Origin: Plantago elongata
Taxonomy: Eukaryota > Streptophyta > Magnoliopsida > Lamiales > Plantaginaceae
Direction: 5' to 3'
NCBI GenBank assembly: GCA_036897095.1
Contig: JAYMSP010000202.1
Location: 1-64,000, forward strand
Length of the DNA stretch: 64,000 nucleotides
Shown: in pieces, positions 51,801 to 64,000 of the stretch
How positions within the stretch are numbered: position 1 is the stretch's first letter
How the letters are laid out: each line of letters starts with the position of its first letter
Notes under the pieces: model-generated
What the model was told of the DNA's origin: nothing
Database searches by the model: none
Seen by the model: only the letters and a program-made list of their open reading frames with translations
Position numbers and translations under genes: made by a program

Positions 51801-54800
51801 TATACAACTATAGGTCTCAAGAGCCCAACCTGATATTTACTGGCTTCCAGGTCTGAGAAGACTTGTTTAGTCAATTCAGCCAAAAACCTACCTGTTGTAA
51901 GCATGAAAAATTAGAAGTTTTGCAACCAAAGACATGCTAACATCAGCAGCCATTCAGTGCAATCTTATCTTCTGAGCAGTTGTACACTTGTACTATCTGA
52001 AATCAGGAGAAGAGAACATACCCTGTATGAGATTATCCTGTTTGAGAAAGATCTCCCTCAATCTACTCTGGCCGCATGGATTATACTTCAAATTAAATTT
52101 ATCGAAGCGATGAAAAGTGCTCTTGTCGGCATGAACATCTAACAGGTCAACATTTAGATCATATCTGTAGCACTCATCCAAGCATCAAATCATTGATTGA
52201 AGTAAAATGTAAACATAAATATGATAACACGTGTGATGGAAATGAAAATAATAAGGATACATATTATAAAAGATTATGGATAATAATCCGGTTAATATCA
52301 GAAGTATTGATTATTCAATGGTTCCCCCCATTACTGCTTTATTTATATTAAGACGATATAATATTATTTACCCAGTCAAATCCAAGCTCTCAAAAACTTC
52401 TTTCAATGTCATGTATGTCCCATCTCTAAATATAACGACCTGAAACAGAGCATAAGAACAGTTAGATAACCTCCAGGCATAGTGAGTACAAGAAAACATA
52501 TGCAGTTAAACTTTCCAGTATTACTTAGATAACCACTACTGTAGATAGCATACTTTACTTTGAACATAATTATTATCACAAGAATATGAAAGTAGAAAGA
52601 ATGTGAAATGAAGTATTACCTCATCTGGTTCCTTTCTCAGCTTTGATTTTATGAACCTTAACAGATGTTTCTGGTTCATGCAGGCTGAATGGTGTACATG
52701 AGTGTCAACTTTTCTGACGTTGTAAAAATCTCTATGTGGTGCACTTTTTTGAGCTAAGAATTCTCTATCAGCGTTAAGCATCAGGTGAAGGTTGAATTTC
52801 TGCGGTCATGCATAATGGAGTTCATCATACATGCTTGAAGTCATATAACAAAATAACATACACAGAACATTTTAAAAAATCTAACAACCTGTTCTAGAAG
52901 AACCAATCTATGGTGGCATAGTGTTCTTATATTCCCGGCAGCTATAACCTTTAGGATGTGGTGCAGATCAGTGAAAAATGTAGTAGCATCTGCTACAGGA
53001 AAGAGTTTCTCTTTTGCTGCAGAGAATCAAAGAATAAGAGTGCAGAAAATACACCGAGGAAGGTAAGCAATAATGACCAGAGAACTCTATAAAATTCTTG
53101 GCATCTTACAATTTTTGTTAGCATATACATGGATAACTCCATCTTCCATCTGAAAGTAATGCTGCAGAAATGGCAACCAAACCATTTATATACTAACAGG
53201 AGAGATTAAGTCTTAAAAACACTTATATTGAATAGCATGGCTTAGTGATATAATACATACAGGCATAGAATCTTTTGGGATTGGGATAATCAAGAGGGGG
53301 AAAACATAAAATTACACAAACTCACATCAGACTTTCCCACTGGAGTATGATCAAAAGGGTTCAGAATTCGTTTTGGGGTACTAGGGTCAGATATAATTTC
53401 CTTCTCCCACGGAGCAACAGCTTCCTTGAAAACATAACTTCTACGCAGCTCGAGGCAATCTTGCAGAGTACAGTAGACATCTGCCTCATCCTGCGATGGT
53501 ATCTCTGGAATACATTAACGGGCATTAAGTCATAGATTTGTCCAAATTATATACAGCCATAAAATAGTGGAACTGTGGAATTGTAAGTAAATAAGCAAAA
53601 CGTAAAGGCGGAAAACAGAAGTTCGTAATCAAATGATAGAGTACTAACTCAGGTAACTCGGCCACTGCTAGGACGGATTACAACAAAGAGGTGAGAATAA
53701 TACCTGACGGAGAAATTCTCAGTCGCACAAAAGTTTCATGCTCCGGTTCTTTCCTTAGAATATCAGCGGCTACAGGATCAGGTTGAACACCATGTAGATC
53801 ACCGGATACACTGTGTGCACGAATCATGCTTGGTGTAGCTCCAGATATTTGGTCACCAGATACACTGTGTTCACCGTTAATACGTTCTGGCACATTCTGG
53901 AAAGTACTTTATGCTCAGTAGGATTTCAAAGAACCAACTACATATAGAACTTTGAAAGAGAACAGGGTATATAATCTTTCATCAATATAACACGCACCAA
54001 AAATAGTTTGACATAGGTTGTTTATTTACTTACCACATTTCCATTAGTGTGGAGATACATGTCATCTAGCTTACCACTGTCTGCTATGTTATCCTCCTCA
54101 TCATCAGAACCTTCTACACTTTCAAAAGCACTTCCACTAGCACCCGGGGATTTAGGAGATGTGGGTCGAATAAGATGCCCAGCTCTTGAAGATGTCTTCC
54201 CTGATGAAGAGGAAGTTAATTCACCTGATCACTGAAGTACCTAGAGTTCGTTGAAATATCCATTTCAACAATATATAACCACTGAAACATTCACTCCATC
54301 AACGCCCGTATTGTTTCAAACAGGAATAAATAAGTTCATGATAGCTGAATATGGAAACAGGCCAACTTCGGCCATATGCAACTGTATCGGTGGCACATAA
54401 CCAAATAACACCGATTGGCTTGACAGTCAAACTTGAAAATTATCTAACATGAATTCTAAAATCCAAGTAAAACAAAACTCACATGTTGTAAGAAAGGTCC
54501 TCAAATATCAGTTGAGTGTCCAATTAAGCTCTATGAAATTGATTACAACTTATGTGTTGCATAATCACCGGAAAAGGTATCTGCATAGTCAGCTAGATAT
54601 GATTTCCAGATATAAATAATCCGATCATTGATTCTCAGAAAATCACTCAGAATATATTTTATTCAGCACGATTATACTTTACAGTCACTATTCTGCTTCG
54701 TTTAATTGCTTCACGATATTACAGGTTTTTGGCAGACTTCAGTTCACTCGAACACCTTCACAAAGGCGATCATCCTCCCAAACAATTCAAACCGATCTCA

Positions 54801-55250
54801 GAACTTCAGTTCGCAATTTCAAGCCAGTTTCACATGATCTCCGAATACAAAACACATTAATAACTGCAAATTCAAGTAAAAGCTCAATCCAATCAATCGA
54901 ACTATAAGACATTTAGCGAACATACCTTCCGATAGCGTGTGAAGCCTCGGCAAACCAGCCGGAATAACATCGTCGTGAACCGAGCCGTTCACCTCACCAG
55001 AAATCGCCGTGACGTCGGGCAACGAAGCAGAACCTCGCCTGTAATACTTCCTCCGCCGCCGGACCGGATACTTCTTCAGCTTCTCGAATCCGTCCTCAGC
55101 CGCCACGTCATCGTCTCTATCCCTCTCAATCGTCTTGGCGAACTCCAGCAGCTGGTTTAGGGTTTTCCTGTGCATATAATAGGCTGAGACGGCCACGAAC
55201 GATGCTCCGACGAGTGCCGCCATCGCTAGATGCAGTGTGTAGGTATCCAT
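48813..55250 (-). CDS. FAC1: AMP deaminase (EMBRYONIC FACTOR 1)
   Basis: Nineteen exons join in frame to 830 residues: 55250-54926, 54200-54034, 53896-53704, 53504-53326, 53161-53110, 53016-52889, 52799-52620, 52440-52373, 52164-52022, 51891-51830, 51162-51049, 50649-50509, 50213-50061, 49861-49808, 49722-49612, 49527-49354, 49267-49187, 49075-48977 and 48881-48813. The enzyme deaminates AMP to IMP. The N-terminus has a membrane helix (about 7-24), a basic RRRRK patch and a Ser-rich regulatory region with two HSVSGD motifs. The catalytic domain shows metal-binding HVH (382-384) in [18 protein letters not shown] and the SLSTDDPLQ motif (723-731). The start MDTYTLHLA was preferred over an in-frame ATG six codons upstream by family length and N-terminal similarity. 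Arabidopsis FAC1 is 839 residues. Confidence 0.96.
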
Positions 55251-55692
55251 TGCTGTGTATATACACACGGAATACTTATAATATAGTGTGTGTAAACTGT
55301 GGGAATAAATGGAGCTGGAATGGAATCAATTTGGTTTTTGAGGGGATTGAAAAACCCTACTGAGTGAAGAGAGTGACAAATGCTGAGACTGGTTTAGCTT
55401 AGCTTAGTTCGTTTGTTGTATTTTTAATCGGAAGAGAGAAAGGAAAAAATCGGGAGAGGTGACCCCATTTATAGTGAACGAATAAACCGTATTTTAATCA
55501 AGAATTATGCCAGAATCACAATAATATACTTATTCCATTTCCATTATATGCCTTTCTTTATACTAATCGGTATTTTAGTATTTTACCGACCTTATGTTGA
55601 TCTTCTTTCTAGTTTTACATTCTTAGATGATTAGCTATGGCGGACCTGTTTCAGGATGTGATTGCTTACGTGGCCAAAATTCAAAACTTTAA
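55251..55692. promoter_or_regulatory. AMP deaminase 5' region
   Basis: 5' UTR and promoter-side DNA of the minus-strand AMPD gene. No other feature is resolved. Confidence 0.35.
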
Positions 55693-56269
55693 GACCATCA
55701 TGTGACGCGTCGTCGTCGTGTGTTTTTGCTACAGTGTCAACGACGTCGCTACATCATAAATTTTTTAATTTAATATTTTATTTTTATTTACATATTAATC
55801 ATATATAGGAGTCAGTATATTTTAAATCATTTTGTAATTTATTAAGGTTCAAAATTCATTTAAATTCAAAAATGTATAAAAGAATTTCTTTATTTTTTAA
55901 ATATATTTTAACATATTATAATAGTGTTTGGAAGTCAAAATTAATAAAATTGTATTTTTAGAGATTGTTTTACAATTTAAGTTTACTTAAGAGAGCCATA
56001 TGAGTTCGCGATAAAGGTTCCAAAAATAGTCAAGTAGTATCTATTTGTAGATTTCGTAAAGACAAACTCGTTGGTGATTTTTATTTATTTTAACATTTCT
56101 ATTTTTTGAGTTATTCGCGTTTGAAATTAGACAAAATACAAAAAATAAAATAAAGAGGCCAGCTGCCACACCACAACGGCACGTTGTGACACGACGCGCC
56201 CAACGACATGCCATTCCACGCACATCGTGGCCCACGACGCGTGCCACGACGTGGGTGTTGTGGACGGTC
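55693..56269 (-). mobile_element. MITE of the 27-kb family, copy 2 (inverted)
   Basis: Starts GACCATCATGTGACGCGTCG after TAA and ends ...TTGTGGACGGTC. It contains the family's AT-rich middle in reverse orientation ('TTATTCGCGTTTGAAATTAGAC', 'CAAACTCGTTGGTGATTTTTAT') and a GC-rich arm at 56160-56260. About 577 bp. Confidence 0.65.
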
Positions 56270-56943
56270 TACGTAAATCAAGTGAGACACTCAAGTTATT
56301 GGTTGATTTGTCAGCTTAAGGTGTTTGTTTGTTGAAGTGCCATTCAATTAGCACAAATTCGTTACGGGGCTAGTAAGGCAACACTTCAATTCTTGCAAAA
56401 CTATAATTAAACAATATAATAATTTTCAATATTGAATTGTTATTTGTATTTGAAATCGTCTCTCCATTGAAAGCGTTTGTCTTCGTTCTTTCTTCTTGCA
56501 ACAAAAATCAACGCAGCTCTTCTCTTTGTTCTTTCCGCCAACGGCTAACATGTCTCCGTGCTGATTCATCGTGAATAGGCTGCGCTTTCTCCATCTCCTT
56601 CATTGCCATAATCTATTTAGCACCCAGTTCACTTTGATCTCCAAAATCTTGTTGAAGTCTTGTTCAATATGTTGCACAATTCTTTATCTTTTTATGGACT
56701 CTACATGTTTGATGAAATGCTTCCAACAAAAGCAACGGACACCAAGACAACTTCTGCACAAAAGACGCCACAAACATTGTGGCTCTATGGGTGTACCGAC
56801 TTCTCAAACGTCCTGCCTTTCACGCGGGGGGCACGACCATTCCCTCACCCCATTTAATCAAGGCGCCTAGAGAAGAAACTGCCTCTTGCTCCATATTTCT
56901 TCTCCACATCATTTGTTTGTATTCGTTCAGTTCCATCTCCTTA
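56270..56943. other. Spacer, no gene seen
   Basis: Short overlapping frames exist but none shows family similarity or splice support. Confidence 0.35.
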
Positions 56944-57616
56944 GACCGCTCCCAACCGCCCCCAATTGGGGCGGCGTTGAGTGGCGTCGTGGGGAGCCAC
57001 GGCCCCAACGCCACTCGGACATCCATGGTGCGGTATGGCGTCCCTGGCGACGCGGGCATCAGTCAATGAGCTGTTGCCACGCGTCGCCGCCCCCCTCTTT
57101 ATTTTTTTTTTACTTTTTTATATTTTGTCCAATTTCAAACGCGAATAACTCGAAAAATATAAATGTAAAAAATATATAAAAATTACCAACGGATTCGTCT
57201 ATTCGATATCTACGAATAGAGACCACTCTCGATTATTTTTTGATCATTCCATCTCGAACTCATTTTCTCTCTCAATTAAACTTAAAATTGTAAAACAACC
57301 TCTAATAATTCAATTTTATTATTAATTTCGACTTCTAAAAAATATTATAAGATAATAAATATATTTTTAGTAAAATAAAAAAATATTTTTTGTAATTTTA
57401 AACTTTAATAAATTATAAAACGATTTAAAACAACGCAATTTCATTAATTTCAACATCTATGCACTCTTATAATATAAATAATATGTAAATAAAAAAAATT
57501 AAAATTAAAATTAAAAAATTTCATGACGTGGCGACGACGAGACGACGACGCGTCACCACTGCAGCAAAAACGACGATGACGCGTCGCCGTGACGTGTCGT
57601 CGCACCGTCGCCATTG
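56944..57616 (+). mobile_element. MITE of the 27-kb family, copy 3
   Basis: Same orientation and order as 27130-27731: the GACCG...CCCCCAATTGGGGC end, GC-rich arm, 'TTTTGTCCAATTTCAAACGCGAATAACTCG', the AT-rich middle, 'CATGACGTGGCGACGACG' and CGCCATTGAAGG. About 670 bp; the right end is worn. Confidence 0.65.
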
Positions 57617-57849
57617 AAGGTTATGCTGCTTTTTTTATCTTTTTATTTATCATTGACGTTGTTATTTATTGTTTAGAGGAGGGCCAATGCTGCTTATTTA
57701 TTGTTATTTATCATGATGCAAACAACTCTAGACTTAGGCACGCAACAACTCTAATGTCTCCTTAACGGAGGGCCAATGCTCAAGCCCATGCACGACATCT
57801 AAACTGAACAAATGTTTGTTCGAACTTATGCTGCAATTGTAAGATCGTG

Positions 57850-58388
57850 CCCATTGCCAGCAGGCATTATGAGGCGCGTCGTTGCATGATGTGTGTGTCA
57901 TGGGCAACAACTAATAAGTTGTTGCCACACGTTTTGTTTAATTTTTTATATTTTGTCTAATTTTAAATGCGAATAACTCGAAAAATAAAAATGTAAAAAA
58001 ATAAATAAATCACCAACGGGTTCGTCTCATCGAAATCTATACCACTCTTAACTATTTTTGGATCATTCCATCTTGAACTCATTTTCACTCTTAATTAAAC
58101 TTAAATTTATAAAATAACCTCTAAAAATACAATTTTATTAATTTTGACTTCTAATTAAACACCATTGTAATATGTTAAACATGTTTCTAGCAAAATCAAA
58201 AAAAATCTTTTTTCTGAATTTTAAACCTTAATAAATTATAAAACGACTTTAAAAATTCAATTTTATTCATTTCAACATCTAAACACTCTTATAATATATG
58301 TAAATAAAAATATTTAAAAAATTAAAATTTCACGACGGGACGGCGACACGTCACCGCTTCAGCAAAAGTGCATGATGACGCGTCATCT
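57850..58388 (+). mobile_element. MITE of the 27-kb family, copy 4
   Basis: Contains the same internal landmarks as copy 3 ('AATTTTAAATGCGAATAACTCG', 'ACCAACGGGTTCGTCT', 'ACGACGGGACGGCGACACGTCACC') in the same order. The ends are not clear. Confidence 0.6.
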
Positions 58389-59848
58389 TACTTCTATACA
58401 ATAATTTTGTGTGCAATTAATTTGGGACAAATCCACTTCGCTAGAATTGCTCTGGTAAAACCAGGAGGCAATTGGCCGGTGATCTTGATTGTCGGGGAAT
58501 GCATGAGCCTTTCCTTATCCAAAGTTTGTGGTAATGGGTCTTTTATGTGAGTGGAGGTTCCTCATGGTCGGAAGCGGAAGGAGTTGAAGTAAGACCGCTG
58601 ACTCTTTGATGGTCTGATGTTGAAGAAGTTGTAGTGGTTCGGAGAGTTGATTATGTCTGAACTTGTGTGTCGGCTACCGGAGGAAGCACCAGAGTTCGGT
58701 ACTTGCTTGAAAGTCCGGGGTGGCATGTTGTTTGTGCCTGCTTCCCACATACAATGCCAATATGTTGATGGTAAAAATCGTCTTAAATTGGGAAAGCGTA
58801 CATTAACTCCGAGTCGTACCTGTGAAGCTTAGAAAAGTGAGGATTAGACCCCATTTAGATCGGTTTTATCTTGAACAAACCGGATCGATCAACTCGAGCG
58901 TCAGAGCTCTTAATGGAGTAAATGTAACGGAAGTGTGGTAGATAGATTACCTTGAAGAGAAGTAAATGCGGCTATTCATGTCCTAACTTACACATTGTCC
59001 GGATCTTAGGGTGGTTGGTTCACTACGTGGCCAGACTCGGGTCTATTGTAGACATGTAGTTCGGATGTATCCGTAGGTCGGATTATCCCTTCTTCTTGAT
59101 AGGGAATATGGTCAATAAGCCGAGACGGACCAGACTTGTACATGTCGGTATCTGAGCTCGGCTATTTGAGTCATTCTTCTTGTTAAGTAGTAGCTAGTTC
59201 GATTTGTGCTAGATCCGCTTAAGTCGTGGGGAGTCGTTCGTTCTAATTCGTCCAAATTAGAAGGTACTTATTTATGTACAACACCCATAACCAGGTCCCA
59301 TTTTCATCAGTAATACGCCTCCAACACCACCTTGGTTTTTATGCACAATAACACTTCCATCAAGGTTCAGCCTCACCCATCTCTAATCCGCTTTTTTCCA
59401 CTTCTTGGCCGACTTGTTCTTCATCTTGTTTTCAACATATACTGCTGCATAAGGGTGTATTACTTTGAAAAGGATAATGTTAGTGAGTTTGAGTGTTTAA
59501 GTATTTTAAATTGATTTTTAAATAAAGTAATGTTCGAGTGTGATATTTTAAGAAAGTTGAATTAATATATTAGTATTATAGTTGAAGGGTAAATAGCCAC
59601 AGCTGGAGATGAGAAGCTTTATTTGAGAACTTGAAATGACAAAACGAATAACATCGAACGTGGTGAAGGAAATATGATACAAGTTTCAATTGGAGAAAGG
59701 GAATTTAAGCTTGAAACACACGAAAATGAAAAATGAAAAGTTTAATCCAGGAGTATGTTGAATAGTATACTGGCTCCTAATGGTGAGTTTTAGCTGATAT
59801 TTGTGAGTCACCCATACAATTCAGTAATTCACCAATGAACAAATAATT
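58389..59848. other. Spacer, unidentified low-copy DNA
   Basis: 58.4-59.3 kb is more GC-balanced than its surroundings and could be an old element or gene remnant, but I recognise nothing in any frame. No feature is claimed. Confidence 0.35.
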
Positions 59849-60567
59849 TATAAAGCCCCAGAATTTCAAGTGAAGTCCAAAGAGTTTAAAATGATTGAAA
59901 ACGTTACTCATACCAATAAACTTTACCTTTCTTTTTCGGAAATCCGCCTAAAAAAACTCCATAGTTGAGCGTGCTTTCTCTAGATTAATCCTAGGATGGG
60001 TGACCAACTGGGAAGTCTCCTAGTTCACGCACGAATGAGTACAAAGTGCATAGGTAAATATTTATGTTGGTACAGTGGAGCCAGCATATCACTCGAAGAG
60101 TTGTCCATGAATAACCATGCCGGCCCAAAAGGTTTGGGCTTAGACCGATTAGTGGTCCGGATCCTGACAAATGATATCAGAGTCGTGTCAATCCAAAACC
60201 CACAAGCGGTGAACAGTTGGTCGGACCATGGTGCGGTAGGGACGTCGCACCATTCAAGATGGGTGAATGTAACGTCCTATAATTTCAAGTACAAAGAGCT
60301 TAAAGGGATTGAAAATGCTACCCATACCAACAAGGTGCACGTTTCTTTTCGAAAATCCATCTAGAAGAACTTTAAAGTTAAGCGCGTTTGCTCTTGAGCT
60401 ATCCTATGATGGATGACCAACTGGAAAGTCTTCCGATTCGCATACGAGTGATGATAAATTGTGTGGAAAATACTTGTGTTGGTACAACATATCACTCGAA
60501 GAGTTGTCTGTGAATAACCACATCGGCTTAAGGATCGAGACTCTGATTGATTAGTGATCGGGCAGTT
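59849..60567 (+). mobile_element. Cassandra-type TRIM retrotransposon, fossil
   Basis: Two LTR-like direct repeats, about 59849-60169 and 60268-60567, flank an internal region of only ~98 bp. Both LTRs contain a 5S rRNA-derived block (AGTTGAGCGTGCT, then CTAGGATGGGTGACCAACTGGGAAGTC in the left copy), the signature of Cassandra. After the left LTR lies TATCAGAG, fitting a primer-binding site complementary to tRNA-Met. The right LTR starts TGTAACGTCC. The element codes for nothing. The two LTRs have diverged clearly, so it is old. Confidence 0.82.
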
Positions 60568-61755
60568 AAATAATTTTTCGATATGCATTGACTTTCCTCG
60601 AAGAAAAATATCATAAAAGTTTGTTTCTTTGACATATTTTGTATGAATCTGGTTAATTTATTTTATTATAATCTCACTCAAATGCATCCGCTACGTACTC
60701 ACTAATCACTATTACTGTTTGATGATGAGATTTTTCGAGTACTACCATTTTCCCAACCAAATAGGTTTGGCTTTTCATAGCTCGCTTTGGTTTTTCTGAA
60801 TTGAGCAGGAAAACATAAATTGGAGGTCAATTACGTCTTCATCAGCGGATCAGAGCAAATCACAATAACAAAACGTGAGCATTTAAGAGGTCATTTTCGT
60901 CATCTCCCACTTGAAGATGGAGTGGGCTATCCCGGAAGAATTGTTTGACACATGTATAAGCTTTGTTGAGACATCTACTTACCACTTCATAGGAAGACAA
61001 ACGCAAGAACGACAAGCAAAGTAATTTTACTATAAATTGACAGTAATTCTTATGAGATACGATCTTATAAATAAATTAAAATAGACAATAAATATTACAA
61101 CTATAACAATAAACATTAAAAATTTTATTATGAAAAATGTAATATAAACAATATATATATATATAATATAAAATATTACTCATAAATATTAATTATATTA
61201 ATTAAAATATTATATATATAATTAAAAATATTAATATGTCTCATTTGTATATCACTAATATCTCCTGACACTGTCTAGAAAATGTACTCAGTTTGCTTAT
61301 ATCAATGGTGAAGATATATCTGCAGCCTGCAGGTGCAGTGTATATGATTCATGATTATGAAAACTAGTGTGCTGGCCAATGAAAGGTGGGATTTTCTAAT
61401 TATAATACCCTCCCCTTACTTTTATAATTATGATTTTGATGGAGTGGGATGCCAGAATATGTGGCGGACAATGCTCAAATGCTTATGCTGTGATCTTGTG
61501 ACACACGATTCACTTTCTATTGCCTTTCGCTCTTTGGTCTTAGAATTTTCAAATGTTGGAAGTCAGGGGCGATGTCCTGGCTTCCTCATCTCATCTCTTA
61601 AAAAGGAAAATGAGGATAACAAATCTGTCTCTTCAATAATAAAACCCTAAAAGAATGATATGAAATATGTCATTTCTAAACATTAGTGTTCCTTCTTTCG
61701 TTATTATGTTCTATTCAACTGAAATTTATTAAATCGCAATATAAAATATAACTAA
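60568..61755. other. AT-rich spacer, no gene seen
   Basis: 61.05-61.25 kb is extremely AT-rich (ATATAT runs). No coding region is supported. Confidence 0.4.
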
Positions 61756-62050
61756 GACTGTGGGGCTAATTGCCATAGCATTTAAATTGCTCTATTTGGC
61801 TCGATGAACAATGATTTGGCCTAAAATACACTTCAAATACCCCATTTAAATTTCATTTCAAACACAATTTCACAAAAATCCCTTACAAATGGCCATTTGA
61901 GTGCCATGCCAATCAGCCCCTGTATTCTATTCAACTTAAAATTACTTCAATTCAGTTCAATTCAACCCTTCTTAGTTATAATTTATACCTTACTTCAGTT
62001 CAGTTCAGTTAAATTCAGTTCAGTAAATTCTAGTTGAAGAGAATACAGCC
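61756..62050. mobile_element. Tourist-like MITE A, interrupted by MITE C
   Basis: The ends are GACTGT...(insert)...TGTATTCTATTCAACTT and AGTTGAAGAGAATACAGCC, an inverted repeat of about 20 bp, with TAA on each side (61753-61755, 62051-62053). Without the 159-bp insert the element is about 136 bp. The TAA duplication suggests PIF/Harbinger (Tourist type). Confidence 0.7.
61762..61920. mobile_element. MITE C, inserted into MITE A
   Basis: 159 bp with inverted ends GGGGCTAATTGCCATAGCA / GGGGCTGATTGGCATGGCA (the second read on the minus strand), flanked by TGT at 61759-61761 and 61921-61923. Removing it restores the terminal repeat of MITE A. Confidence 0.7.
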
Positions 62051-62105
62051 TAACAAGAATTGAACTGAATTAAATGGAACTGAATTGTAGAGCAACTATA
62101 ACTAA

Positions 62106-62303
62106 GGTTCCGTTCTTTTCAACTAAAATTTATTGAACTGGATTGAATTGAATGGAACTGAATTGAACTTAATTTAACTGAACTGAATTGAACATAACAG
62201 AAGTAAGGTATAAATTATAACTACGTCGCGCTGTACTGAACTGAACTAAAATGAATGGAACTGAATTGAATTGAAGTGATTTTAAGTTGAAAAGAACAGA
62301 ACC
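62106..62303. mobile_element. Tourist-like MITE B
   Basis: 198 bp with inverted ends GGTTCCGTTCTTTTCAACT / GGTTCTGTTCTTTTCAACT and TAA on both sides (62103-62105, 62304-62306). The interior is made of TTGAATTGAA/CAGTTCAG-type words, related to MITE A. Confidence 0.8.
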
Positions 62304-62306
62304 TAA

Positions 62307-63382
62307 GTAGAATTGAACTTAACTAAATTAAACTAACCTAAAATGAATTTTCAACTGAAGATAACGTAGCCTAGTCCTCCATACAAACATTATGTTTGAA
62401 AGAATGCGAAATTGTAAGGAGTACTTTTGTAAGATGAAAAGAACTTGATTGCAAAAAGAAGAGGTTTTGATACTTAATGTATGAAGAAAGAAAGTTACGG
62501 AAAAAGAGAAACAAAGAGATAAGTAAGAGTTAGGGTATGTTATATTCATCTACAAACTTATTCAGTTCAGTTTTAGTTTAACTCTGTTTAATTTTTTCCT
62601 CCTAGTCCATTAAAACAAGGTCTACTATCTCTTTGTTAGAGGAGAATGACTTAGTGACTCTTTGATTTAGAATTGTAACTGAATTCGTTTGAGTTGGGGT
62701 GAATTGATGAATGGTAACTAAATTATAATTAAGTTGTTTAAATTTATGTTTGGTATATAAATGAAATTGTATAGGATTGTATATGTTGAGAATTGAATTA
62801 TGATTGAATTGAGTGAGAATTGAATTGTAATTGAATTATGTTTTGACAAATAATTAGCCAATTCTAATAGCCTATTCAAATGTAAAACGATCAAACTCAA
62901 TTACGATTGAATCGAAATCCTAATCCAAACGACCACTTAATTATTGGTTTGTGGATGTAATATATTGACAAATTTTTAAGTGAGTGATTAAGTAAGTGAG
63001 AGAGCGGGAGCCATAAGGTGGTCTGGTGATAAGGAGTTGGGGCTGATACGCATAAGGTGCAGTGTTCGAACCTCGACAACGTTGGTGTTATAAGGTGGTT
63101 GAGGTATGGAGTCATAAGTGGTTTTAAAGAAACACCAATAAAAGAAAATTCATAAAGTTTTTAATTGACGTAGGGAGTATCTTATACAATAATTCAGTTA
63201 TGTTTAGAAAATTGCAGTTGAATATGACACACCCTCAATAGCATTGCGACACTACATGTGAATTGGATGTACGGATTGAACGCAAAGCATTAAAGCGTGA
63301 GAGACCGTTGAAAACACGCAAACCTGAATATAGATATAAACCCTAAGCTCAGTACCATGTGTGACTTCAATCTTTTAATTAA
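62307..63382. other. Spacer with a worn MITE-like stretch and a SINE-like tract
   Basis: 62.31-62.37 kb and 62.56-62.60 kb carry further AACTGAA-type words like MITEs A and B. The tRNA-like tract at 63000-63110 is listed separately. No gene is seen. Confidence 0.35.
63000..63110 (+). mobile_element. Possible second SINE type (tRNA-like head)
   Basis: GGTCTGGTGATAAGGAGTTGG resembles an A box region, and GTGTTCGAACCTC 45 bp downstream resembles a B box. The spacing is tRNA-like. No tail or target duplication was identified. Confidence 0.35.
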
Positions 63383-64000
63383 GGGTAAATTACATATGGT
63401 ACCCCTTAAATTTGGGCCAATCAGATTCATGCCCAAATTTTAAATAAATACATACAGCCCCCCTGGATGCAATTTCGTTGATCAAAGTGCCACCATCAAC
63501 ACTCTCTTTCATCCAAGTGGATTTTCCTCTCTCTTACTAATTAAGAAAAACAATAAGAAATGAAAACTTAAAAAAATATTAAAGAGAAAAGGAAAATAAA
63601 ATAAAAACAAGAACAAGAACCCTTCCATCTCCTCTCTTTACTAGTCGGAAACTTCCAAACTAATTCCATTGGAGTCGGAAAATAGCTCGTCGAAGCCCGA
63701 AAAAAGCTCTGAATTGCTCCGCTATGGAGCTGATCGGAGCCGATCAACAGCTCCAGCTGGAGCTGTTTTTCAGCTCCAGATCGAAGCTATAAATTGCTCC
63801 GACCGGAGCTGATTTACAGCTCCAATCTGAGCTGTTTTATAGCTCCACTCTGATTGGAGCTGTAAAAATAGCTCCGTCAAAGCAATAAAAAGTATTTTAT
63901 TACTCCGATCGGAGCTGTAAATGAAGACGAACAAAAAAATGGTAGGAGGAAGAAGAAGGAGGAGGAGGAGGTGGTGGTTGTGGTGGTGGTGGGAAGAAGA
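63383..64000. repeat. Possible MULE-like terminus and AGCTCC/GGAGCT repeat tract, cut by the window
   Basis: From 63383, 'GGGTAAATTACATATGGTACCCC' resembles the end style of the 36635 element. Between about 63690 and 63920 GGAGCTG and CAGCTCC alternate roughly every 15-30 bp, forming many short palindromes. The window ends in a purine-rich GGA/GGT microsatellite (63940-64000). Confidence 0.4.

Overview
The window is nuclear DNA from a flowering plant, most likely a eudicot. Genes have many short GT-AG introns, spacers are AT-rich, and small transposons are dense. Seven spliced genes and three single-exon genes were assembled here by following splice sites and protein-family similarity. In order they are: a selenoprotein T-like protein (990-3383, +); the peroxisomal short-chain acyl-CoA oxidase ACX4 (6833-10386, +); a DOG1-domain protein (10980-11714, -); the SAC-domain phosphoinositide phosphatase SAC8 (20225-26891, -); histone H4 (29389-29700, -); an unrecognised secreted cysteine-rich repeat protein (31777-32352, -); a TBL33/34-type polysaccharide O-acetyltransferase (38222-40782, +); a conserved 72-residue protein of unknown function (41624-43088, +); the mitochondrial copper chaperone SCO1/HCC1 (44200-47887, +); and AMP deaminase FAC1/AMPD (48813-55250, -). 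One intact tRNA-Ala(AGC) lies at 4245-4317, and a decayed duplicate lies 1.1 kb downstream.

Layout. 0-12 kb holds the SelT-like gene, a tandemly duplicated tRNA-Ala segment, ACX4 and a convergent DOG1-like gene. 12-20 kb is accessory: three diverged ~0.4 kb tandem repeats, then a 5.3 kb Mutator-like element (MULE) with long terminal inverted repeats, a perfect 9-bp target duplication, a broken MURA transposase and a nested SINE. 20-30 kb holds SAC8, a 602-bp TAA-flanked MITE and histone H4. 30-38 kb holds the cysteine-rich gene, a probable solo LTR, a tandem duplication that splits a SINE, a 5'-truncated LINE and a 784-bp MULE-like MITE. 38-55 kb is a gene-dense block. 55-64 kb is gene-poor: three more copies of the 27-kb MITE family, a Cassandra TRIM with 5S rRNA-like LTRs, nested Tourist-type MITEs and AGCTCC-rich repeats.

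From memory, two neighbourhoods look ancestral. SAC8 and ACX4 are adjacent loci in Arabidopsis (AT3G51830 and AT3G51840), and TBL34 and FAC1 lie close together there (AT2G38320 and AT2G38280). Most genes are unrelated housekeeping functions rather than one pathway. The least explained items are: (1) an apparent U12-type AT-AA intron in SAC8; (2) the secreted protein whose eight cysteines fit a four-disulfide alpha-hairpin followed by a 20-residue proline/methionine repeat; and (3) a SINE insertion in the MULE whose target duplication encloses 110 bp of extra, partly MULE-like sequence.
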